A DNA stretch of 64,000 nt from Lysobacter sp. (GTDB taxonomy: Bacteria > Pseudomonadota > Gammaproteobacteria > Xanthomonadales > Xanthomonadaceae): positions 1 through 64,000 of the forward strand of contig JAHCAU010000004.1 of NCBI GenBank assembly GCA_019634715.1, written 5' to 3'. Made by a program: the position numbers and the translations under genes. Position 1 is the first letter of the stretch. Each line of letters begins with the position of its first letter. The notes beneath the pieces were generated by a model that did no database searches, was not told where the DNA came from, and worked only from the letters and a program-made list of their open reading frames with translations. Shown in pieces: positions 45,110-52,431 of this stretch.

Positions 45110-45634
45110 TCACTGATCGCGATTCAGCTTTCTTCGATAGTCCAAGTAACCAGCCGTCGCGAATACAAACGACATCCCAATGCAGACGGCACACAGAACA
45201 AGAAAATCATCGATAAACACTGACAAACTTGACTCTATGAAACCGCGAAGAACGATGACGACGAATGCCGGCGCAAAGATGAAATAGCCAACCCCAATAA
45301 GCAGAAGATTTTTTATCTCGGAAAACCATCCGTCATTTTTCTTGACCGGAGATCGCAGCCTTTCGTTTTCTCGCCACGCTTGCTTCCAAAGACTTCGGCT
45401 CACGTTGCTAAGCTTTGCAGAACAGCTCTCTTTATCTCCATTTTTCAATAAAAAAAGTGCAGTTCTTAGTTCAACCTCAATTTTTTCACGATCGTAGATC
45501 GCGTAATCCGGGTCATCACTGTCAAGCCGTTTACACAGCCGATCAATTTCTGTCTTGAATTCGCCCGTGTAATCTAGCGCCAAGCACTCAAGAAGATATG
45601 AGACATCATCTAGCACTCTCAAGACGTTCGACAT
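45110..45634 (-). CDS. Low-GC membrane protein, element cargo
   Basis: 174 residues from ATG 45632-45634, with GGGGGAAG upstream. A soluble helical N-terminal part (about 1-100, rich in Asp/Glu/Lys) is followed by two transmembrane segments (LLLIGVGYFIFAPAFVVIVL and LVLCAVCIGMSFVFATAGYL) and a basic tail. Much lower GC than the chromosome and opposite to the replication genes, so it is an accessory gene acquired with the element. No family recognised; a host-protection or exclusion role is conceivable but unsupported. Confidence 0.75.
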   Translation of the reverse strand: MSNVLRVLDDVSYLLECLALDYTGEFKTEIDRLCKRLDSDDPDYAIYDREKIEVELRTALFLLKNGDKESCSAKLSNVSRSLWKQAWRENERLRSPVKKNDGWFSEIKNLLLIGVGYFIFAPAFVVIVLRGFIESSLSVFIDDFLVLCAVCIGMSFVFATAGYLDYRRKLNRDQ

Positions 45635-45979
45635 TCACTTCCCCCCCTGAAGTCCTGCGATCCTGACTAGCTTAGCCAGTCGACCACCGTGGATAGCGCC
45701 AAAGACTCTAAACATGCGCACAACGAATGCGCAACAAGCCTGGGCTGGCGCATGCTGCTTGGCCGGCACATAGTCCCGCATAGCGCGCACGACGGGACCA
45801 CCTGCAGACGGCGATGCGGCGGCACCGGGCTGTGCAGCAAAGCGAAGGCCGCCATCCGCGTATTTCCTCGCGCTGCGGCGCCGGAACGGGCCCTTCCCGC
45901 GCCTAAGTCGCGGGGATCTGACGAACGGCAAGCCCTCACATCGGGATGGAGATGGGCGACAGGGACTGCGGCACGAAAT

Positions 45980-45999
45980 GTGAGTACGTTTGTGAGTAC
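45980..45999. promoter_or_regulatory. GTGAGTAC repeats at right end of the element
   Basis: Two direct copies at 45980-45987 and 45992-45999, 12 bases apart, each followed by GTTTG. Counterpart of the left-end group at 39303-39354; candidate integrase or excisionase binding sites. Confidence 0.5.
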
Positions 46000-46070
46000 G
46001 TTTGTCTAAAGTAGTCAAGAATAGGTCTTTGAATCATGCACTTACGCCATGTATTCGGTTGACTCCAGGC

Positions 46071-46304
46071 TTTTCCTTCGTCGAGCTTGCGGGTCGGGAT
46101 TTCCGGCCATCGCGATGCGCGATGCCGCTCACGTCCGCGCGCGGCAGTGCCGCGCAAACGCGGACCCTCGCCCCTCCAGGCGCGCCATTTTCCTTCGTCG
46201 AGCTTGCGGGTCGGGATTTCCGGCCATCGCGATGCGCGATGCCGCACACGTCCGCGCCCGGCGATGCCGCGTCAGTACAGGCCTTCGCCCTTCCAGGCGT
46301 GCCC
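46071..46304. repeat. Tandem 117-bp repeat ending in attachment-core-like sequence
   Basis: Two units, 46071-46187 and 46188-46304, start with TTTTCCTTCGTCGAGCTTGC and are almost identical for about 65 bases, diverging later. The first ends with the exact 16-base core, the second with a degraded core (CTTCCAGGCGTGCC). A partial core, CTCCAGGC, also precedes the first unit (46063-46070). Confidence 0.85.
46172..46187 (+). repeat. Right attachment core
   Basis: CCCTCCAGGCGCGCCA, a direct repeat of the tRNA-Arg 3' end, at the end of the first 117-base unit. Confidence 0.8.
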
Positions 46305-46423
46305 CCGCGGAGCGAAAAGCCCGCTCGCAGATCTCCGCTCCGCGCCGAATCCGGCGATTGCGCGACCGCCGCCTACCCGCCAGACTGGCCGGACAGGGCG
46401 TTTGAACTTCCCATACCCCACCC

Positions 46424-47092
46424 GTGAAGCCGACTCGGTTCAATACAGCGGTCACCCATCACGACGCATTCGAACGGATGGCGCGGCACCGCCATGGCAA
46501 GGACTACGTTGCCCTCGTATTGGCAGGCGGCTATGTCGAGGCGGGCGATCGCGGCCGCTTTCGGGTCGAGGCCGGGCACGCCATCGTTCATCGCGCGTAC
46601 GAGGCGCATCAGGACGAGTTTCCTGCGGCCGGCGCCCGGGTGCTCAACTTCCTCGAAGTCGAGGCCGGATTGGATGCGCCAGTCGGGCAGGTCGACGATG
46701 TCGACGCCATTGCCCGGCTCGCCGAGCGGGATCCCGGCGAGGCCTTCGAGCTGCTGCGCCAGACCTTTCGGCCGGCGGGTGCCCGGTTGAACGACTGGCC
46801 TGACCTGCTGGCCGAAACGCTCGCGACCGAATCGAACGTCCGCCTGGCCGAATGGGCCGAAACCACGGGCATCGCGCCCGAGTCGCTCAGCCGGGGCTTC
46901 CGACGCGCCTACGGTACCAGCCCGAAGCGCTATCGCCTGGAGCAGCGCACGGCACACGCGCTGCGCCTCCTGCCGGGCTGGCAGGGTTCGATCGCAACGC
47001 TCGCCGCCACGGCGGGCTTCGCCGACCAGGCGCACATGACCCGCGCCGTCTTCGCGCTGACGGGGCGCGTGCCGGGCAGCCTGCGAGGTTAA
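46424..47092 (+). CDS. AraC-family transcriptional regulator
   Basis: 222 residues if begun at GTG 46424; the true start is not certain. The N-terminal half is a short cupin-like sensor (VALVLAGGYVEAGDRGRFRVEAGHAIVHRAYEAHQDEF). The C-terminal half has both AraC helix-turn-helices (VRLAEWAETTGIAPESLSRGFRRAYGTSPKRYR and IATLAATAGFADQAHMTRAVFALTGRVPGSLR). It lies 43 bases upstream of the metalloprotein gene and probably regulates it or itself. Ligand unknown. Confidence 0.88.
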   Translation: MKPTRFNTAVTHHDAFERMARHRHGKDYVALVLAGGYVEAGDRGRFRVEAGHAIVHRAYEAHQDEFPAAGARVLNFLEVEAGLDAPVGQVDDVDAIARLAERDPGEAFELLRQTFRPAGARLNDWPDLLAETLATESNVRLAEWAETTGIAPESLSRGFRRAYGTSPKRYRLEQRTAHALRLLPGWQGSIATLAATAGFADQAHMTRAVFALTGRVPGSLRG

Positions 47093-47135
47093 GTCCGTTC
47101 AAGCCATGGCTCCCGCCACCCTCTAGCATCCGGGC

Positions 47136-48296
47136 ATGCACCGTCGAACCTTCATCTCCGGGCTGTTGGCGGCCCTCCTGGTACCCACGATCGCCGGCCG
47201 TTCCACGAACGCACAGGCCATGGTCAACCGCACCCGCTGGAAGGTGCGCACCTCCGAGGGCTTCGATGCGATCGCCTTTCTCGGCCCATTGTCGGGGACG
47301 CAGCTCTACCTCGATTACTACGCCGAGGATGCTTCGGCCTTTGCGCCGCGGCTGGCAGAGGCGGTTCGCGGCGACATCGCCCGGCTGTGGGACGACGCCC
47401 AGAACCAGGGGTTCGGTCTGCTCGGGCCCAACCTGCAGGTGCTGTTCTCCGCAAACGGTGCCGATGAGACCCTCCAGACGCTGCTGACGGCGCTCAGATC
47501 GCGGGCGACCGCGATCCTTCCCGGCTACAAGGCCAGCAGCTACTGGAACGAAGCGGACTGGGCCTGGTTCGATGGCGCCGCGCCGAGGCTCGACGCGATC
47601 TTCAGTGCGATGCAGGATGCCGACTTCGCCTCGTTTCGCCGGGACCGGGTCGGTGCCGGGCTGGACGCGCGCGTGGCCGAGGTCGCGCGCGCGTTGAGCA
47701 CTTTCGACGTCATCTCCTGGCAGGAGAAGCTGACCGGCCGCACTTTCGATCCTGCGATCGAGATCGTGCTCCTCCAGTTCTCCAAGCCGCACGGCATCAA
47801 GGTGCAAGGCCAGACGTTCCTGCAAGCCGCCGACTACGACACCGCGACCACGGTGCGCATCGCCGCGCACGAGATGCTGCACCCACCCGTGCCGATGGAC
47901 GGCGCCGCGGCCACGGCCGCGCTCGAGGTCTTCGCGCGCGATCCGCTGATCATGCGCATCGTTCGCGAGCACGATCCGCGCTGGGGATACACGACGCTGA
48001 AGGGCCTGCTCGATGAGGACCTGGCCCAGGCGCTGGACCAGTTGATCAGCGAGGCGCTGGGCGTCGGCCGCAATCCCGCCGACCGCTGGCGCAAGGCGGA
48101 CGACGGCATGCACGTGATCGCCGCGGGACTCTACGGCCTGCTGCGCCAGGATCGCTGGGTCGAGACGGGCGGCTCGATAGAACAGTGGCTTGCCGATGCC
48201 GTCCGACGCGGCAAGTTGAGTCCGAAGGCCTTCCACCCGGTCGCTGCACGCGTGCTCGAACGCCCCGTCGACAAGCTGTGGCCGCTGCCGCCGTGA
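47136..48296 (+). CDS. Exported HEXXH metalloprotein of unknown family
   Basis: 386 residues. The N-terminus MHRRTFISGLLAALLVP has twin arginines and a hydrophobic core, suggesting Tat export. A zinc-protease motif is visible at 245-249 (HEMLH), with Glu residues in the helix about 60 residues later (LDQLISEALGV) as a possible third ligand. The rest is helical with no family I recognise. It may be a peptidase of gluzincin type, but only the motif supports this. It directly follows the AraC regulator. Confidence 0.7.
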   Translation: MHRRTFISGLLAALLVPTIAGRSTNAQAMVNRTRWKVRTSEGFDAIAFLGPLSGTQLYLDYYAEDASAFAPRLAEAVRGDIARLWDDAQNQGFGLLGPNLQVLFSANGADETLQTLLTALRSRATAILPGYKASSYWNEADWAWFDGAAPRLDAIFSAMQDADFASFRRDRVGAGLDARVAEVARALSTFDVISWQEKLTGRTFDPAIEIVLLQFSKPHGIKVQGQTFLQAADYDTATTVRIAAHEMLHPPVPMDGAAATAALEVFARDPLIMRIVREHDPRWGYTTLKGLLDEDLAQALDQLISEALGVGRNPADRWRKADDGMHVIAAGLYGLLRQDRWVETGGSIEQWLADAVRRGKLSPKAFHPVAARVLERPVDKLWPLPP

Positions 48297-48616
48297 CGTG
48301 TCCAGATGGAGAGGTCGCGAGCATCGGATCCTGCAACTGCTCCTGTGCGGGCACCGGTCGCTCGCCTGTTCTCCGACGAGGTGGTCGCCAGGCTGCACAC
48401 CGGCACGGCACCACGCCATCATCGTGCGATAGGCTGCCATGCAGAGGCTGGCTTCTGCAGCAGACGCTCATCGCAACCCCGGGCGGACCCGCGATGGACA
48501 TGGTTCGGCCCCGTCGGGCCTTCGGTGCCGAGCGCGGTGCTGCCTCACGAGAAACGCACGCCAGCCGACTTCCTTTCTCCGCCCATTCCCCCCACCTTCC
48601 TCCAGCAGGCCTTGAG
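48297..48616. other. Intergenic region upstream of the M23 gene (320 bases)
   Basis: No convincing gene or repeat seen; presumed promoter and leader of the M23 gene. Confidence 0.5.
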
Positions 48617-49751
48617 ATGATGTGCCGAATCGCGTGCTCTGTCCTTGTCGCCGTGTCGGGATGCCTGGTTCCGCTCGCCGGTGCCGTTGCACAGGAGGAG
48701 TCCTTCGATCTGCGCATACCGGCAGCGCCCATGGTGCGCGACATGGACGACGGCCAGGAGCTGACCTATGAGCTGCACTTGAGCAACTTCGCGCGACGCG
48801 ACCTTCAGCCACGCCGGGTCGATGTGCTGGACGCCGCCGATGGGCGCGTGCTCGCTTCCTACGAGGGGCAAGCCCTGGAACAGCGGCTCGATCGCTCAGG
48901 GCTGCAGTGGCGGGCCGACGCGCACCCGGCCATCGCTTCGGGGCGACGGGGCGTCGTCTTCATCGAACTCGCGCTGTCGGGCGCACCGCCGCAGGCGTTG
49001 CGCCACCGCATCGGATACTCGGACACGACGACCGGGGCAGACATGCGATATGTCGAAGGCGGTCATGCGCCGGTCGTTGCCGGCAGGACGCCGACGCTGG
49101 CGCCGCCGTTGAGGGGTGGACCCTGGGTCGCGATCCACGACCCGCGTTGGGAACGGGGGCACCGGCGCGTGGGCTACGCGGTGGACGGCGCGCTGCGGAC
49201 ACCGGGTCGCTACGCCGTCGACTGGGTGAAGCTCGATGCATCCGCGCGCAAGGCGCCGAGGGGCAGCGATGTTGCCGCGCGTGCCTACAGCCACGGGGAA
49301 GATGTGCTCGCCGTGGCCGACGGCGTGGTCCACAGCGTGGAAGATCATTGGCCCGAACGAAAGCGTCTTTCCGACAGCCTCACCCGCCCGGAAGGCAATC
49401 GCGTGGTGCTGGCCCTGGACAACGGCTACTTCGCGCACTACGGCCATCTGCGGCCATCTGCGGCCAGGCAGCGCCAAGGTCTCGGCGGGCGCGCGGGTGA
49501 AGGCCGGCGACAGGATCGCGGAGGTCGGCTTCAGCGGCAGCGCCTCCGATCCGCAACTGCACTTCGCATTGACCGATGGGCCTGTCGAACTGGCCAGCGA
49601 AGGGATCGCCTACACTTTCGACCGCTACCGCCTGCTCGGCCGGTTCAACGACATCTCGCAGATCGGCGCGAGCATCTGGACACATGCCCCGGACAAGACG
49701 TCACGGAACGTCATGCCTGCGCCCCTCAGCGTGCTGCGGTGGACCGACTGA
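48617..49751 (+). pseudogene. M23-family metallopeptidase, frameshifted by a 10-bp tandem duplication
   Basis: Start ATG 48617 (second ATG at 48620) with a signal peptide (ACSVLVAVSGCLVPLAGAVAQ). An N-terminal beta domain of about 210 residues precedes the LytM-type domain: AYSHGEDVLAVADGVVHSVEDHWPE, then NGYFAHYGHLRP. At 49441-49460 CGGCCATCTG occurs twice in a row, shifting the frame. Removing one copy restores GSAKVSAGARVKAGDRIAEVGFSGSASDPQLHFAL with the final His-x-His of M23 enzymes and a 374-residue protein ending at 49751. As written, the product lacks the last zinc ligand. Peptidoglycan-hydrolase-like or beta-lytic protease role by family. It could be a real inactivation, a reversible slippage switch or an assembly error. 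Confidence 0.82.
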
Positions 49752-49944
49752 GTCCCGCGGCAGACCAGGCTTCAGCCGGGATGTCGCTTTTCCACAAGCC
49801 CGCAACCTGCGCCGGCGCGACAGTCACGCCGGCCGAGTTGCGAGACGCGAACCCGAGAAGGCAACCGAAGCGATGACTCGGCACCCGCTGGCGTTGGCGA
49901 GCGCTCATGACAGAGCGCTCATCCGGCGCTCAGCGGCGCCACGC

Positions 49945-50721
49945 TCAAAAGAACTCGTCCAGCATCCGGTAGAATCGCAGCTTCTGTTCATCGACAGTCG
50001 CAAGGCCGTAGAGCCGAAGGAACGGTGCGACCCAGTCGGCGCCGAGACTGTATTCGATGCTGTGGCAGGCCAGGGAAAGATCCTGATACCGGTCGGATCG
50101 GCCGAGCCTCCCGCAATCGACGAATCCGGAGAACGCGCCGCCATCCAGCATGAAGTTGGGCAAGCTCGCATCGCCGTGAGCAACGACAATGTCCTCATGT
50201 TCTGGCTGGAGCGATTCCATCGCGCAGTACAGCTCGGGCGCAGTCATGCCGCGGTGATCGTGGTCGAAATCCTCGACGTCGACCTCGCCGGCCCTGATGT
50301 TCTGCTTCGCGCGCTCGAGCTTGATGGCCAAGGTTTCGTCGAACGGGCAGTCGGCGGGAGGCAATGAATGCAGATCAGCAAGAGCCTTGGCCACCTGTTG
50401 CACCTTGACGGCAGGCGATTCGGTCGAGAGCACGGCGTTTGCCCCGGGAAGGCATTCCATCACCAGCCAATGCTGATCGATGGTTTCCACGATGTGCAGG
50501 ATGCGCGGAGCCAGGATGCCAACGGACGATAGCCAGGCCATTCGATGAGCCTCCGCCACGAGCCGGTTTTCATGCGTCCGTTCGGACACCTTGAGAAACA
50601 GAGTGGGCCGGCACGCCGCCTCGAGGCGATAAACGCCGTCGCCGGATCGGCCGATGGTGTCCGGGATGAGGTCGTAGCCCCGGAGCGTGGACTCAAGCCC
50701 GGAAGGAATGCGCAGCACCAT
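49945..50721 (-). CDS. APH(3')-like aminoglycoside phosphotransferase
   Basis: 258 residues, the usual length for APH(3') enzymes. ATP-binding Lys44 (PTLFLKV), catalytic loop HGDASLPN (182-189), metal-binding Asp202 (GFVDCGRLGRSDRYQD), and the C-terminal YRMLDEFF tail typical of APH(3')-I/II types. It transfers phosphate from ATP to the 3'-hydroxyl of kanamycin/neomycin-type drugs. No integron, transposon or insertion sequence flanks it and composition matches the chromosome, so it looks intrinsic. Activity on drugs is not established from sequence alone. Confidence 0.88.
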   Translation of the reverse strand: MVLRIPSGLESTLRGYDLIPDTIGRSGDGVYRLEAACRPTLFLKVSERTHENRLVAEAHRMAWLSSVGILAPRILHIVETIDQHWLVMECLPGANAVLSTESPAVKVQQVAKALADLHSLPPADCPFDETLAIKLERAKQNIRAGEVDVEDFDHDHRGMTAPELYCAMESLQPEHEDIVVAHGDASLPNFMLDGGAFSGFVDCGRLGRSDRYQDLSLACHSIEYSLGADWVAPFLRLYGLATVDEQKLRFYRMLDEFF

Positions 50722-50874
50722 CGTGTCTCTTTTCCCGCGTCATCGTTGAATGATATCCGCCGTCACCCGGAGACACCCAGGCTCCGGCATCCGTGTTGCC
50801 ATCCTTGCTGAAGCCGTCGCGGGAGTTGGCTGGCGGCCCTTCCCGCCGCCCTGGATGATCAAGGGGCATGCGGC

Positions 50875-51333
50875 TCAGCTCCCGGATGCGAGTTCCGCCT
50901 CGATCTGGCCAAGCATGGTGCTCCAGCCCTTCTCGGTCTGCTTCACCCATTCAGCCCAACGCTCGTCCATGCGGTGGACGATGGTGGCACGGCAGCCAGT
51001 GCCGCGCGGCTCGATGGTGAGCGTGACGACGGAGTTGTCCTCCTTTTCCTCCTCTTCCGACGTGAACCAGGTGAACACGAGCCTGCGGGGACGGTCGATC
51101 TCGAGATAAGTCCCCCAATGCACCGCCTCGCCATCCTCGCGCATGTCGGAGAAGGTGAAGCGTCCGCCGACGCGGGGGTCGATCTCGATCCTGCGGACGT
51201 CGGCGGCCGGCCAGCCCGGGATGGGTCGCGACGACCAGGCCCGTACCTTCGCCGGGTCCAGCCAGGCGTCGAAGACACGCTCGGCGGATGCCCTGAACTC
51301 GTGGACGGTCTTTGCTTCAATGGTCTTTGCCAT
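50875..51333 (-). CDS. SRPBCC/AHSA1-domain protein
   Basis: 152 residues from ATG 51331-51333, with AAAGGAG upstream. START-like AHSA1 fold: VFDAWLDPAKVRAW, DPRVGGRFTFSDM, GTYLEIDRPRRLVFTW and C-terminal TEKGWSTMLGQIEAEL. Binds hydrophobic ligands in general; ligand unknown. Overlaps the ArsR gene by 17 bases, the common ArsR-AHSA1 pair in which the regulator controls both genes. Confidence 0.92.
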   Translation of the reverse strand: MAKTIEAKTVHEFRASAERVFDAWLDPAKVRAWSSRPIPGWPAADVRRIEIDPRVGGRFTFSDMREDGEAVHWGTYLEIDRPRRLVFTWFTSEEEEKEDNSVVTLTIEPRGTGCRATIVHRMDERWAEWVKQTEKGWSTMLGQIEAELASGS

Positions 51334-51703
51334 GCCTGTGCTCCTTTGGGTTTGTCGACTCGTTCGAGGCATCTTCGGCCGTCAGGAGGTCGTCGATCGC
51401 TTGAAGCCGGCTGGCCCAGAAAGCCTGCTGCCTCGCGATCCATTGCTGCGCCTCCGAAAGCGGTTCCGGCCGGAAGCGCAGGATGTGCTCGCGACCGACC
51501 ACCTTCCGGTCGACCAGCTTCGCGCGCTCGAGAAGGCGGATGTGCTTGCTTACCGAGTTCAGCGAGATCGAGAACTCGCCGGCCACGTCGGTGACACGGG
51601 CCTCCGACGTCGCAAGGCGCTGCAATATGCGTCGCCGAATGGGGTCGGCGAGCGCCATGAGCGTTCTGTCCAGGTCTGCCGATGAATCTTTGTATCGCAT
51701 CAT
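51317..51703 (-). CDS. ArsR-family transcriptional regulator
   Basis: 128 residues from ATG 51701-51703 (a second ATG follows). Winged helix with LADPIRRRILQRLATSEARVTDVAGEFSISLNSVSKHIRLLERAKLVDRKVVGREHILRF. No metal-binding CxC motif, so this is the non-metal ArsR type paired with AHSA1 proteins. It is first in a two-gene operon. An inverted repeat covers its start codon (51699-51724), pointing to tight autorepression. Confidence 0.93.
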   Translation of the reverse strand: MMRYKDSSADLDRTLMALADPIRRRILQRLATSEARVTDVAGEFSISLNSVSKHIRLLERAKLVDRKVVGREHILRFRPEPLSEAQQWIARQQAFWASRLQAIDDLLTAEDASNESTNPKEHRHGKDH

Positions 51704-51724
51704 TCATCCTTTTGGGTGAATGAT
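51699..51724. promoter_or_regulatory. Candidate ArsR operator over the arsR start
   Basis: ATCATTCA and TGAATGAT, perfect 8-base inverted arms separated by 10 bases, overlapping the start codon and ribosome site of the ArsR gene. Confidence 0.65.
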
Positions 51725-52413
51725 GTCGAACCCGGGCGGGCGTGTCAATCGACAACCGCTCGATGAACGATGCGCCCGGGCGATCGAAGCGAGCATCGGC
51801 GCGCGCTGCGCCGGCACCACTGAGTGCTTGAAACGACCAGCACGGATTGCGGGCACGGAACAGCGGCGTGCCCGCATCCAACGGCGAACGCTTCATCCGT
51901 TCCGACCATCGGAGATCGACTGCCGTCAGCGCGGCCTTTCCGGTGTCGCCATCCTCGAACGCTTCGAAGCGCGCGCGCTGCCCGGCACCCGACTCGGCGT
52001 GCCCTTCATGCGACGGGCGGTATCGCGCACGCCGGACTCGGGATTCAGCAATGCCGGGAACACGCGGTTGTCGTGCAAGCGCTCGCGGATGCGCGGGCTT
52101 TTCCGGATGCAGGCGCATCGCGCTGCAGTGGACGCACGCGCATCGACCATGCCGCAACGATGCGCGTTCGAAGCATTCCATGGTGCATTCCCATAGGCCA
52201 TGCATCGCACAGAGCATGGATCGATAGCGACAAAGTATCGCGCAGCGATCCTGTCACCTGATCAGGGGACGACATGTTCGACGATACAGGCGTAGGCTGA
52301 AACTGCGGATCGCAGGATGTGAAGCCGGAAACGACGCTTCACGCGGGATCGCCCTTGATTTCAACGACGCGATCCGTATCGGCGGGCAGGCAGCCCGCAT
52401 CGCTGTTCACATC
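51725..52413. other. 689-base region without a recognisable gene
   Basis: Several overlapping ORFs exist on both strands but none has a family resemblance, ribosome site or consistent codon use. The right end must contain the promoter of the subtilase gene. It may hold decayed coding sequence. Confidence 0.5.
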
Positions 52414-52431
52414 ATGGACAAGGATCGCACC

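Larger units (their letters stand above)
39163..46187. mobile_element. Integrative element in tRNA-Arg (~7.0 kb)
   Basis: Bounded by direct copies of CCCTCCAGGCGCGCCA, the left one being the tRNA 3' end. It carries a P4-type tyrosine integrase next to the tRNA, two small coupled genes, an unknown lower-GC gene, and a tightly coupled set alpA, CHC2 zinc finger, Toprim/RepA ATPase and TubC-docking protein. A low-GC membrane-protein gene in opposite orientation follows. No capsid, packaging, conjugation or mobilisation genes are visible, so it resembles a phage satellite or minimal genomic island that borrows transfer functions. Right-hand boundary is somewhat uncertain because of core-like repeats at 46063 and 46290. 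Confidence 0.82.
45635..46423. other. Right end of the element and junction (789 bases, no gene)
   Basis: ORFs here are short, overlapping and of unnatural composition, so none is called. The region holds the GTGAGTAC pair (45980-45999), the attachment core (46172-46187) and a 117-base tandem duplication (46071-46304). Confidence 0.7.

Noticed and set aside
45635..46018. 127-codon minus-strand ORF at the element end
   Set aside because: N-terminus encoded by the GTGAGTAC repeats; the rest has shadow-like composition.
49945..50721. APH gene considered part of a resistance transposon
   Set aside because: No insertion sequence, integrase or terminal repeats visible on either side, and GC content matches the chromosome.
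51720..52196. 158-codon plus-strand ORF between arsR and the subtilase
   Set aside because: Arg/Cys-rich with no family, overlaps other equally long frames, no ribosome site.
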